Notes under the pieces: generated by a model
What the model saw: only the letters and a program-made list of their open reading frames with translations
Told to the model about the DNA's origin: nothing
The model's database searches: none
Shown: positions 51,337-59,808 of the stretch, piece after piece
How positions within the stretch are numbered: position 1 is the first letter of the stretch
How the letters are laid out: each line of letters begins with the position of its first letter
From: Rhizobium sp. RM
Lineage (GTDB): Bacteria; Pseudomonadota; Alphaproteobacteria; Rhizobiales; Rhizobiaceae
Direction: 5' to 3'
Length of the DNA stretch: 64,000 bases
Assembly (NCBI RefSeq): GCF_013390595.1
Contig: NZ_JACAWV010000023.1
Location: 186,001 to 250,000, forward strand
Translations under genes and position numbers: made by a program

Positions 51337-52377
51337 TTGCAGGACCAGGTGGATGCCAGAGCGACACTGAACCGCACAACCGGGCGTAACCGGTTGATCG
51401 GGCTTGGGACGCTTTTCCTTTTGCTTGGTTTGGCCATCATTCTTGGCATCGCCGCCGGAGCGCGACCGATCCCTCTTGCGACCACATGGGATGCGATCAC
51501 CAATTTCAATCCGTCAAACAGCGATCATCTCCTGGTGCGCCTGCTGCGCATCCCGCGCACACTGCTCGCCATCGTGGTCGGCGCAGCACTTGGCGTTGCC
51601 GGCACCATCATGCAGGCCCTGACGCGCAATCCGCTTTCCGATCCAGGGATCCTCGGCATCAATGCTGGAGCGGCGGTGGCAATCACCTGTGCTATCGCTC
51701 TTTTCGGGATCACGTCAGTCACGGCCTATATGGCGCTTGGCATGGCCGGTGCTGCTTTTGTCGGTGCGGCCGTTTACCTGCTTGGAAATCTTTCACGCGG
51801 CGGCAATCCGGTCCGCGTCGTGCTTGCCGGTGCAGCCCTTTCCGTCGTGTTGATGTCGCTGACGCAGATCGTGCTGGTGAACAGCGAGGAGCATGTCTTC
51901 GACCAGTTTCGCAACTGGTCGGTCGGTTCGCTGCAAGGTCGTGGCTACGGGGTATTGTTCCCGGTCCTAGCGGTCGCATCACTTGGCATTGCCATTGCGT
52001 TCACACTCACAAAGGCGCTCGATACGGCAGCCCTTGGAGCCGATCTGGCCAAGGCACTGGGTGGCAATCCACTTCGCATCTGGGGTCTATCGGCGCTCGC
52101 CGTCATCATCCTTTCGGGGGCCGCGACGGCAGGGGCTGGGCCGATCGGTTTCGTCGGGTTGACAGCACCGCACATTGCCCGCCTGATAACCGGCCCCGGC
52201 CATCGCTGGCTGTTACCCTATGCGATGCTGATCGCGGCCCTTCTTACTGTAAGTGCCGATGCGCTGGGGCGCATTATAGCGCCGCCCGGTGAAGTCAGCG
52301 TTGGCATCATGCTGGCACTCATCGGTGGTCCGTTCTTCATAGCACTTGTTCGCCACCACCGGATATCAAAGCTGTGA
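51337..52377 (+). CDS. fepD: Ferric-siderophore ABC permease (FepD-like)
   Basis: A 346-residue FecCD-family permease with about ten helices. RLLRIPRTLLAIVVGAALGVAG, then ALTRNPLSDPGILGINAGAA, is the family signature, and TAGAGPIGFVGLTAPHIARL is the loop that meets the ATPase. A TTG at 51337 and a GTG at 51349 are both possible starts; the ribosome-binding site is not decisive. The stop overlaps the fepG start (GTGA), so the two permease subunits are co-translated. It pairs with FepG to form the channel. Confidence 0.92.
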   Translation: MQDQVDARATLNRTTGRNRLIGLGTLFLLLGLAIILGIAAGARPIPLATTWDAITNFNPSNSDHLLVRLLRIPRTLLAIVVGAALGVAGTIMQALTRNPLSDPGILGINAGAAVAITCAIALFGITSVTAYMALGMAGAAFVGAAVYLLGNLSRGGNPVRVVLAGAALSVVLMSLTQIVLVNSEEHVFDQFRNWSVGSLQGRGYGVLFPVLAVASLGIAIAFTLTKALDTAALGADLAKALGGNPLRIWGLSALAVIILSGAATAGAGPIGFVGLTAPHIARLITGPGHRWLLPYAMLIAALLTVSADALGRIIAPPGEVSVGIMLALIGGPFFIALVRHHRISKL

Positions 52378-53435
52378 CCCGCCCTGCACGCCTTGCGTCC
52401 TCTCGTCCACGGCGCCTTGTCTGGCGCAGCCAGCGCATGTCATTTGCGCTTGAGACGCGTCCCGTCACGGTCTGCCTGCTCCTTCTCGTAGCAACGCTTG
52501 TCGCAGCCGTTTTCGCGATGACCCTTGGACGTGTTCCAGTCCCCTTCGTGGACGTCATCGGCGCGGTGCTGGGAAATGGAGAAGGTGGTATGCGCCAGCA
52601 GATCGTCTTTAACCTGCGTCTGCCTCGGGTACTCGTTGCTCTGTTTGCTGGAGCCTCGCTTGGTGTTTCAGGCTCAGTGTTCCAGTCCGTGTCGCGCAAT
52701 GCGCTTGGTTCCCCCGATGTTATCGGTTTTACCACCGGCGCTGCGACGGGTGCGTTGGCACAGATCGTGATCTTCGGCGGCGGGCCGCTTGCGGTTGCTT
52801 TGTCTGCGATGCTCGGCGGACTGATAACGGCAACACTCGTCTACCTCCTGTCGTTCAAGCAGGGCGTCACGGGTGGTTATCGGCTGGTTCTGACCGGTAT
52901 TGGTGCTGGAGCAACGCTCAACGCGCTCAACGGCCTGATGCTGGTCAAGGGTAGTCTCGACAACGCCATCTCCGCCAATCTCTGGCTTGCCGGTTCACTT
53001 GATGCACGCAGCTGGGATCACGCCTTGACCGTCATGGCTGGCGCATCATTCCTGATCCCGATTTCCGCTTTTGCAGTAAACAGGCTCAGGATGATCGAGA
53101 TGGGCGACGATATTGCCCGCCAGCTCGGTGTCCAGGTCGAACGGACAAGATTTGGGATGATTGCCTGTGCGGTGCTGCTTGCTGGTGTCGCGACCGGTGC
53201 GGCTGGGCCGATCGCCTTCCTGGCACTCGCCGCTCCGCAACTTGCAAGCCGGCTGACATCAACCCGTGGCATACCGGTTTTGAGCTCGGCGATCATGGGC
53301 GCCTTCCTGCTGGTTTCAGCAGATCTGCTCACCCAGCTCTTTGCCAATGATCTGGTGCTACCGATCGGCCGGACGACGGGTCTCGTCGGCGGTCTCTATC
53401 TTCTCTGGCTATTGACCCGCTCGAAACAAAAATGA
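52374..53435 (+). CDS. fepG: Ferric-siderophore ABC permease (FepG-like)
   Basis: A 353-residue second permease. NLRLPRVLVALFAGASLGVSGS and SRNALGSPDVIGFTTGA give the FecCD signature, and TGAAGPIAFLALAAPQLA is the ATPase contact. The GTG start at 52374 overlaps the fepD stop. Its stop is 7 bases from the stop of the fepC-like gene on the other strand, so the ATPase cannot be in the same transcript. FepG and FepD are expected to form a heterodimer. Confidence 0.92.
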   Translation: MTRPARLASSRPRRLVWRSQRMSFALETRPVTVCLLLLVATLVAAVFAMTLGRVPVPFVDVIGAVLGNGEGGMRQQIVFNLRLPRVLVALFAGASLGVSGSVFQSVSRNALGSPDVIGFTTGAATGALAQIVIFGGGPLAVALSAMLGGLITATLVYLLSFKQGVTGGYRLVLTGIGAGATLNALNGLMLVKGSLDNAISANLWLAGSLDARSWDHALTVMAGASFLIPISAFAVNRLRMIEMGDDIARQLGVQVERTRFGMIACAVLLAGVATGAAGPIAFLALAAPQLASRLTSTRGIPVLSSAIMGAFLLVSADLLTQLFANDLVLPIGRTTGLVGGLYLLWLLTRSKQK

Positions 53436-53442
53436 TGCGGCT

Positions 53443-54276
53443 TCAAGCGGATGGAGCGGGATCGTCAAGCGGTACGACCATGGGATCGCCGGTCACCGGA
53501 TCGTCAATCACGACGGCCGCAAGCCCGAAGACTGTCTGCACGAGATCAGCCGTCATCACGCTGCGCGGATCTCCCTCCGTGATGATACGTCCATCGCGCA
53601 TTGCAACGATATGATCGGCGTAGCGGCACGCCTGATTGAGGTCGTGCAGCACGGCAACAACGGTATTGCCCTGGCGCCGGTTGAGGTCTCTGAGCAGGTT
53701 AAGCAGCTCAATCTGATGCGCGATATCGAGAAATGTGGTTGGCTCATCGAGAAGGAGAAGCGGCGTTTCCTGTGCCAGGACCATCGCAATCCAGACACGT
53801 TGGCGCTGCCCGCCCGAAAGTTCGTCAACCGCCCGCGATGCGATTTCTTCCACCCGAGCCGTTTTCATAGCCCAGGCGACGGCGTCTTCATCCGCCTGGC
53901 TCCAGCGCTGCAGGAACGACTGGTGTGGATAGCGACCGCGAGCAACCAGATCGGCTACGGTAATGCCGTCGGGTGCGACCGAACTTTGCGGAAGAAGGCC
54001 AAGTGTGCGCGCAACTTCGCGCGCCGGTATGCGCTCGATCTGCTTGCCATCGAGAACGACATGACCGTTATTGGGCCGGATGATACGTGCAAGCGCCCTC
54101 AAGAGCGTGGATTTTCCGCAGGCATTGGGACCGACAATCACGGTGAAGAGGCCATCAGGCACCTTGAAGGTCAGATCACGGGAAATCGTCCGTTCGCCGT
54201 AGACCAGCGTCACGTCCCGCGCTTCGAGCCGCGCTTGCTCGCCTTGCGGCACTGATTTTGAAACAGGCGCGACCAT
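53443..54276 (-). CDS. fepC: Siderophore ABC transporter ATPase (FepC-like), inverted relative to fepBDG
   Basis: A 277-residue ATPase. Walker A GPNACGKSTLL, Q-loop LLPQSSVAPDGITV, signature LSGGQRQRVWIAM, Walker B LLLLDEPTTFLD and switch His in VLHDLNQACRYADH are all present. It belongs to the FepC/FecE group and is the only siderophore ATPase seen with fepBDG, so it should energise that importer. It is transcribed toward fepG, with a 7-base gap between stops, an uncommon arrangement that lets it be expressed separately. It could also serve other FecCD permeases. Confidence 0.92.
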   Translation of the reverse strand: MVAPVSKSVPQGEQARLEARDVTLVYGERTISRDLTFKVPDGLFTVIVGPNACGKSTLLRALARIIRPNNGHVVLDGKQIERIPAREVARTLGLLPQSSVAPDGITVADLVARGRYPHQSFLQRWSQADEDAVAWAMKTARVEEIASRAVDELSGGQRQRVWIAMVLAQETPLLLLDEPTTFLDIAHQIELLNLLRDLNRRQGNTVVAVLHDLNQACRYADHIVAMRDGRIITEGDPRSVMTADLVQTVFGLAAVVIDDPVTGDPMVVPLDDPAPSA

Positions 54277-54393
54277 GAAACCTCCAGCTTTGCGTCGGCT
54301 CCTTTTGGCCGAGTGGCCGAAACATCGTCAAGTACAAATGCCGGTTTCAGAAAAATCTGCCGGACGCAATCGGACCGGCGACAGATGTCAAAA

Positions 54394-54419
54394 AAGGGCG
54401 AGGCTCTAGCCTCGCCCTT
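54394..54419 (-). terminator. Intrinsic terminator of the amidohydrolase gene
   Basis: Eleven-base G+C-rich arms with a four-base loop (perfect 12-base arms if the loop is taken as two) lie 4 bases after the stop on the minus strand, followed on that strand by six T. This is a textbook intrinsic terminator. It also separates the catabolic cluster from fepC. Confidence 0.8.
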
Positions 54420-54423
54420 CAAT

Positions 54424-55815
54424 TCAACGGAGACGTTGCGGGAGAGTGTCCGCCGGTATCAGCGGTATGTAACTCTCGCCACCAAGCTGCTCCAGGTGTT
54501 CTTTCCTCGCGACAGCAATCAGCTCCGGGTCCGTCAGTGCCCTCACCGCGGATGCCGCCAGCACCTTTCCGGCCTGCAGCATGCCCTTGTGGGCATAACC
54601 CGATGTGCCCTGAGACACCATCTGCCAGGTGTGCGGCGGCGTTCCATAGGCCTCTGTTGCGACATAGACCTGACCGGTCGGCACGAGCCAGCTCACATCA
54701 CCGACATCGGTGGATCCGTGCAAGAACGTCGGCACCTCTTCAAACGCATTCAGGTCTTCGGAGAGGATTTTTCCGCGCTTGGCGATCCTCGCCTGCACTT
54801 CACTTGAGAACGTCTTCTGAATACTTCCTGCGAAGTCCTTCTCACTGTTGGAGAAATTGGCAACGCCGAACTTCTCGAACTCCTGGTGCATCATGCGAGC
54901 AAGGGTGACATTGGGAACGAGGTCGGCGGAAGCCGCATCGAAGGTAATTTCGAGTTCCGTCCCGGTCATCAGGGCCGCACCTCGGGCAACATCCTTCACC
55001 CGCTCGGTAATGTCACGAACCTGATCCATTCTGGGGGCTCGCACCTTGTAGAGCACCTGCGCCTGCGACTGCACGACATTGGGCGCTCGACCACCGGTAT
55101 CGGTGATCGCATAGTGGATGCGGCCATCCTGGATGATGTGCTCACGCAAGTAATTGCAGCCCACATTGGTCAGTTCGACGGCATCGAGTGCCGAGCGTCC
55201 AAGGTGCGGTTCAAACCCTGCATGGGCGCTTGTCCCCTTGAAGGTGAAATAGAGCTGGTTGGTAGCCAACATCCGGGCATTATAGGCAAGGTTCTCATCC
55301 CAGGGGTGCCACGTGAAGGCAACGTCGACATCCGAAAACAGACCTTCGCGGGCCATGTACGCCTTGCCACCACCGCCTTCTTCGGCTGGGCAGCCGTAAA
55401 AGCGGATCGTGCCGGTAAGACCCAGTTCATCCTTGCATGCCTTCAGCGCCAGAATGGCGGCAAGTGCGCCTGTTCCAAGGAGGTTGTGGCCACAGCCATG
55501 GCCGTTACCGCCAGCAACAATTGGATCGTGTTGGGTTACACCACTCTTCTGGCTCAACCCTGTCAGCGCATCGAATTCACCAAGGATTGCAACGACGGGC
55601 TGGCCTTCTCCGTAGCTTGCGACGAAGGCGGTTTCGATGTTGCCGGCATTGCGCGTGACATCAAAGCCGGCCTTTTCCAGTTCATCGGCCAGAAGGGCTG
55701 CAGACTGCGTTTCTTCATAGCGGATTTCGGCAAATGACCAGATTGCGTCGGAGACCGATTTCAGATTGTCGGATTGGGACGCGACTGTCCGTTCGATGAT
55801 ATCGAGATAAGTCAT
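54424..55815 (-). CDS. M20-family amidohydrolase, AbgB-like
   Basis: A 463-residue metallopeptidase of the M20D group, resembling the B subunit of p-aminobenzoyl-glutamate hydrolase. NGHGCGHNLLGTGA and PAEEGGGGKAYMA carry metal ligands, with TWHPWDE, and GTSAHAGFEPHLGRSALDAVEL marks the lid domain. It hydrolyses an amide bond in an N-acyl or aryl-amide substrate in the cytoplasm. It starts 9 bases after the MFS gene and has GGAATATT before its ATG, so it is co-transcribed with the transporter. An A subunit is not seen nearby, so it may work alone. Confidence 0.87.
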   Translation of the reverse strand: MTYLDIIERTVASQSDNLKSVSDAIWSFAEIRYEETQSAALLADELEKAGFDVTRNAGNIETAFVASYGEGQPVVAILGEFDALTGLSQKSGVTQHDPIVAGGNGHGCGHNLLGTGALAAILALKACKDELGLTGTIRFYGCPAEEGGGGKAYMAREGLFSDVDVAFTWHPWDENLAYNARMLATNQLYFTFKGTSAHAGFEPHLGRSALDAVELTNVGCNYLREHIIQDGRIHYAITDTGGRAPNVVQSQAQVLYKVRAPRMDQVRDITERVKDVARGAALMTGTELEITFDAASADLVPNVTLARMMHQEFEKFGVANFSNSEKDFAGSIQKTFSSEVQARIAKRGKILSEDLNAFEEVPTFLHGSTDVGDVSWLVPTGQVYVATEAYGTPPHTWQMVSQGTSGYAHKGMLQAGKVLAASAVRALTDPELIAVARKEHLEQLGGESYIPLIPADTLPQRLR

Positions 55816-55824
55816 AATATTCCT

Positions 55825-57048
55825 TCAGGCGGTCTGTTCGACAGGCTTTTTGCCGTGGACGGCGGGAAAGGTTGTGGCGATGGCGCAGACAATGACAGCG
55901 CAGCCGACGATCACGGAAAACGCGATACCGTAATTCTGGTTGGTTGCCGAAAGGACAGCACCGATCAGCATCGGAGATGCGAAGGAACCGAGCTGTGCAA
56001 GCGAGTTGATCAGGCCGGTCGCGGTTCCAACCGTATTCTGCGGGAAATGCTTCATGATGCTGACGAAGACGCTGATCGAGATCGCATTCAGGAAGACGTT
56101 TGAGACGGAGAGATAGGCGAAGGCGAGCGGAATGGATTCCTCATTGGCCATGAGGTAGATGAAAACAGCCGAGACAGCCGAGCCAATGCAGATGAGGTAT
56201 TTTTCCTTCTGGTGGAAAAATCGGTCGAGCAGCCAGCCGCAGGTCAGGAACGAAATGAAGCCAAGGGCCGGCGGGATCATCGAATAGGCTCCCATCTGCA
56301 CCATGCTCATACCCTTCACCTTCACCCAGTAAGATGGCAGCCAGGACTGAAGACCCCAGAAGACGATATTGGTGAAGAAGTAGACCAGCGTGATTTTCCA
56401 GGTCAGCGAATTCTTGAGCAGTGCGCCGATGCGCTTCTTTTCTGAGACCTTTTCGACCTTTTCCTTGACGACAGGCTGATCGTTCGTCGGTTTCATGACG
56501 TAGAAGAGAGCAACCGAGAGCAGCAGTCCCACTGCGCCGAGGACATAGAACATCATTTGCCAGCTATGAGCGGCGATCAGCGCGGTGATGACGATCGAGC
56601 CGACGGCAAAGCCCACGGAGGCACCCGATTGCAGGACTGACTTGGCGCGGGCCATCTGCGATTTTTCGAAGTGCTCGGTAATGGCCACGGATCCACCGGC
56701 AGGAAAGACTGCCTCACCTGCACCAGTGACAGCACGTGCGGCTGCCAGCCCAACGGCATTGCTGACGGCGCCCGAGACGGCGGTCCCCAACGACCAGACG
56801 GCAACTGCAGAGCTCAGGACGCGACGGGCACCAAAACGGTCTACCAGATAACCACCGATAAGCTGTGTCATCGAATAGGCGAGAAAGAAGGCGCTGATGA
56901 TCATGCCCTGATGGTCGGGGCTAAGACCAAACTCTTCACTGATCGGGATGATTGCGATGTTGATTGCCGTCTTGTCGATAAAGCCGACGACCCAGCATAT
57001 GAATAGCATTCCTATGATGACGTGGCGACGTTGTATGTTTGAAAACAT
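55825..57048 (-). CDS. MFS transporter of the anion:cation symporter type
   Basis: A 407-residue permease with 12 predicted helices. The first segments (FIDKTAINIAIIPISEEFGLS, then AYSMTQLIGGYLVDRFGARR) resemble the ACS family that imports organic acids such as phthalate, hexuronates and N-acyl compounds. A ribosome-binding site AGGGGAA precedes ATG 57048. The gene is divergent from the PucR-type regulator and in one operon with the AbgB-like enzyme, so it probably imports that enzyme's substrate. Confidence 0.87.
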   Translation of the reverse strand: MFSNIQRRHVIIGMLFICWVVGFIDKTAINIAIIPISEEFGLSPDHQGMIISAFFLAYSMTQLIGGYLVDRFGARRVLSSAVAVWSLGTAVSGAVSNAVGLAAARAVTGAGEAVFPAGGSVAITEHFEKSQMARAKSVLQSGASVGFAVGSIVITALIAAHSWQMMFYVLGAVGLLLSVALFYVMKPTNDQPVVKEKVEKVSEKKRIGALLKNSLTWKITLVYFFTNIVFWGLQSWLPSYWVKVKGMSMVQMGAYSMIPPALGFISFLTCGWLLDRFFHQKEKYLICIGSAVSAVFIYLMANEESIPLAFAYLSVSNVFLNAISISVFVSIMKHFPQNTVGTATGLINSLAQLGSFASPMLIGAVLSATNQNYGIAFSVIVGCAVIVCAIATTFPAVHGKKPVEQTA

Positions 57049-57114
57049 GTCGGAAGTTCCCCTTGTTTAGACTTTCCTCTTTTGTCGCACCGCTTCCGAA
57101 GAATGATATGGTGA

Positions 57115-57155
57115 TTGCCACATCTTTGATTGAATTTTTATATGCGTTGCCACAT
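57115..57155. promoter_or_regulatory. Two direct repeats TTGCCACAT 32 bases apart in the divergent promoter
   Basis: Identical nine-base repeats (57115-57123 and 57147-57155) are spaced close to three helical turns apart between the MFS gene and the regulator gene. The first is part of an imperfect palindrome (GATATGG ... CCACATC, 57105-57124). Their placement fits binding sites for the PucR-type regulator. They also favour the regulator start at 57166, since a start at 57142 would put one repeat inside the gene. Confidence 0.45.
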
Positions 57156-57165
57156 AGTTTCTAAC

Positions 57166-59088
57166 ATGAAGATTGATTTCTTTTCGAATTCTGCGTTTCG
57201 CGAGTTGGCCCAGTCTGGCGTTGTCAGTTGGGAGGACCGGCAGATCGCACCAACTGGATCGACAGGCGAGATTGGCCACACGATCGTCAGCTATGATCAC
57301 AGCCTGCAGCTTATCGTCGATCATTCGCATTTCACGGCTCACCAGAGCGAATTCCGCATTCGGGGCGATGATCGGCAGAGCGTGGCTGATCTGGTGTTGC
57401 GATCGGTCGAGGCCTCGATCATCGCACTGCAGTCCCGTACCATTACGAAACTTGGATCGGTCAATGCGGCCGTCATCAACTCTCTCGATGACAACGAGAT
57501 CGTCCATAACGTTTTGCGCGAAGTCATGAACGTCCTACCGCATTCGGACGCTGGCGTGTTCAGGCTTTTTGACGAAAAGACTGGCCTTCTGATCCCCGTC
57601 TCCTATGACGGACTGCCAGAGGATTATGCGCATTATCGGCTTCAACCGAACGAATCCGTATCAGGCGAGGTGTTTTCGACTGGTCAGCCTGCCATCCATA
57701 ACGGACGGCAGAACATCATTGATGCTCACAGGGTCATGCGGCCCGAAAGCCAATCCTTCATGGAGCGGTCCAATATTGCCAATGCCCTGCTCTGTGTGCC
57801 CGTGATGGCAGAGGGACGGCGTCTTGGAACATTGACCACGCTGTCCTTTTCGCCTGACGGGGCCTTCTCGTTGTTCGATCAGACCATTCTCGAACTTCTG
57901 GCGAGCCAGGTGGCCGTCGCATACCAGCGTTCACTGACCTATCAGAACACCCTTGCCGCATCCCGCCGGCTCGAGCAGATGCGCAGTGATCTTGCCGACA
58001 AGAATAGAGAGCTCGATCGCGCAGTCGATCTACATGAGAGCCTGTTGCGCATCTTCTCGACCGGTAGCAGCCAGAGCGAGCAGCTTGAGGCCGTATCCAG
58101 ACTTTACCACGCCGAATTCATATTCGAGAACGTGCTCGGCCAGGATCATCGTTCATCTGGCTGGAATGAAGACGGCGATGTCGTGCGACAAGCCGTAGAG
58201 GTTGCAGAAGTCAGCGTCGGGCACTTCCGTTATGATGGCTCCGTCGACACCGCCTTCCGGCGCGCACTCTTTGGAACACTTGCCGCCTTTGTCGCCCTCG
58301 ACTTTGTTCGCGACATGTCCCGGATTGATGCCATGAATGTCCGGAAAAAGGCCTATTTCGACACGCTTTTCTCAGCGGGAGACACCAGAGACCGCCGCGC
58401 CAATTATGGCTTCCGACCAGACAGGTTCAACCAGATCTTCGTCGCATTGACGCCTGGGGGTGAAGCAACTGCGAATGCCAGCCTCACCCGCCAGAAGACA
58501 ATTCTTGATCTGCAGAAGGTGATGACACTCCCCAATGCCCTGATCTTCCACGAAGATGATGAGATCGTTGTCCTTGTTTCCGCTCCGACCTCTGCAGCAC
58601 TCGAGCGCAATCGTCAGGTTATGGCAGAGGCCATATCACGACTGGATATTCGCGTCGGCGCAAGCAACCCCTACGAAGAGGCGGCAAGCCATCAGCAGGC
58701 GCGAGCCAAGGCAAAACAGGCTGCAGAGGCGCTCCAGCGCCGTGGGAAGGCCGGCCTGCTTCAACATGCGCAGATGGGGCTCGACCTGCTTTTAGGCGGA
58801 CAGGGTCGCGATGAGGTGCTTGATTTCGCGACGCAGGTCCTTCAACCGCTGCTTCAGGACCCGAAACATCTCGTTCTATTCGAGACGTTCGCACACTATA
58901 TGCTCGCAGGAAAATCACCTGCAAAAACGGCTGACGCACTGAGTATCCACCCGAATACCCTCTATCAGCGTCTCGCAAAGGTGGAGAAGCTGACCGGCCG
59001 CGATCTTGACGATGCGGCCGATTACACGTTGCTCTGCGTCGCAAGCCAACTCTACCGCACCTATACGTCTGGCAAGCCGGACGGCTAG
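57166..59088 (+). CDS. PucR-family regulator with GAF domain
   Basis: A 640-residue regulator. Residues about 105-265 resemble a GAF sensor domain (LREVMNVLPHSDAGVFRLFD, then ALLCVPVMAEGRRLGTLT). A middle section has two predicted coiled stretches, and the C-terminal 70 residues form the HTH_30 domain (AKTADALSIHPNTLYQRLAKVE) of PucR/CdaR-type activators. Family members sense purines, hydantoin-like compounds or diacids. It is divergent from the MFS and M20 genes and convergent on the HpcH gene, so it probably controls both operons. ATG 57166 is chosen over 57142 because of the repeats upstream. Confidence 0.85.
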   Translation: MKIDFFSNSAFRELAQSGVVSWEDRQIAPTGSTGEIGHTIVSYDHSLQLIVDHSHFTAHQSEFRIRGDDRQSVADLVLRSVEASIIALQSRTITKLGSVNAAVINSLDDNEIVHNVLREVMNVLPHSDAGVFRLFDEKTGLLIPVSYDGLPEDYAHYRLQPNESVSGEVFSTGQPAIHNGRQNIIDAHRVMRPESQSFMERSNIANALLCVPVMAEGRRLGTLTTLSFSPDGAFSLFDQTILELLASQVAVAYQRSLTYQNTLAASRRLEQMRSDLADKNRELDRAVDLHESLLRIFSTGSSQSEQLEAVSRLYHAEFIFENVLGQDHRSSGWNEDGDVVRQAVEVAEVSVGHFRYDGSVDTAFRRALFGTLAAFVALDFVRDMSRIDAMNVRKKAYFDTLFSAGDTRDRRANYGFRPDRFNQIFVALTPGGEATANASLTRQKTILDLQKVMTLPNALIFHEDDEIVVLVSAPTSAALERNRQVMAEAISRLDIRVGASNPYEEAASHQQARAKAKQAAEALQRRGKAGLLQHAQMGLDLLLGGQGRDEVLDFATQVLQPLLQDPKHLVLFETFAHYMLAGKSPAKTADALSIHPNTLYQRLAKVEKLTGRDLDDAADYTLLCVASQLYRTYTSGKPDG

Positions 59089-59097
59089 AGCGGGCGC

Positions 59098-59808
59098 TCA
59101 CGCGTGGTGCGCGACAAGCGTCTGTTTCACACTCGCAATACCGCGGCGCAGGAACGGGTCTGTGTGAATGTAAAAATACTGCACCCCCTTCTCGAGCCAA
59201 TAGGGAAGTTCGTCAGCCGTCACCAATGTGCCGGCAATCTTGCCTGCTGCACGTATTTTCTCCACGGCAACGGCCACCTTCTCCATCACTACGGCCGGGC
59301 GCGGTTCGCCGAACGGCGGCGCAGGCGGATAGCCCATGTCCTGCGAGAGGTCGCCAGGGCCGATGAAGAACACATCGATACCTTCGACCTTCAGCATATC
59401 TTCCAGCCGGTCGATGGCATCAGCCGTCTCGATCATTGCAACAACAAGGCGTTTTTCGTAATCGGCCGGCAGCGCATAACGCACGGCATCGACAACCGCC
59501 CGTGCCTGATCGGCATTGTCGATCATCGGCACCATGATGCCGTCAGCACCGGCGTTCAGATAACGGATAATCACCGGCCGTTCGTGAGAATGGGGGCGCA
59601 CGATTGCAGCGCCGCCGACGGAGCGAACGATCTGACCGGTTTCCCGGACATCTTCAAAACTCCAGGTGCCATGTTCGCAATCGACGAAGACGCAGTCACC
59701 GCCAAGTTCGATCAGGCGCCCGGCGAGACCTGATGAAACATGATGCGTGTTGTACATGGTGACAGCCTCGCCAGCCAAAAGCCGAGCGCGTAGCTTCGTT
59801 CCGTTCAT
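59098..59808 (-). CDS. HpcH/HpaI-family aldolase
   Basis: A 236-residue class II aldolase of the HpcH/HpaI family, which cleaves 2-keto-4-hydroxy acids to pyruvate and an aldehyde. FVDCEHGTWSFED holds the expected catalytic His, RPHSHERPVIIRYLNAGADGIMVPM the substrate loop, AMIETADAIDRLE the metal ligand Glu and GPGDLSQDMG the Asp. The start overlaps the SDR stop by one base (TGATG) with GGAGGAAG before it, so it is the last gene of the hyuA-hyuB-SDR-aldolase operon. It would split the product made by the enzymes ahead of it. Confidence 0.9.
   Translation of the reverse strand: MNGTKLRARLLAGEAVTMYNTHHVSSGLAGRLIELGGDCVFVDCEHGTWSFEDVRETGQIVRSVGGAAIVRPHSHERPVIIRYLNAGADGIMVPMIDNADQARAVVDAVRYALPADYEKRLVVAMIETADAIDRLEDMLKVEGIDVFFIGPGDLSQDMGYPPAPPFGEPRPAVVMEKVAVAVEKIRAAGKIAGTLVTADELPYWLEKGVQYFYIHTDPFLRRGIASVKQTLVAHHA

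Noticed and set aside
51486-52292. A 268-codon frame in another phase within fepD
   Set aside because: It is rich in Arg, Cys and His with no family motif; the fepD frame carries all FecCD signatures.
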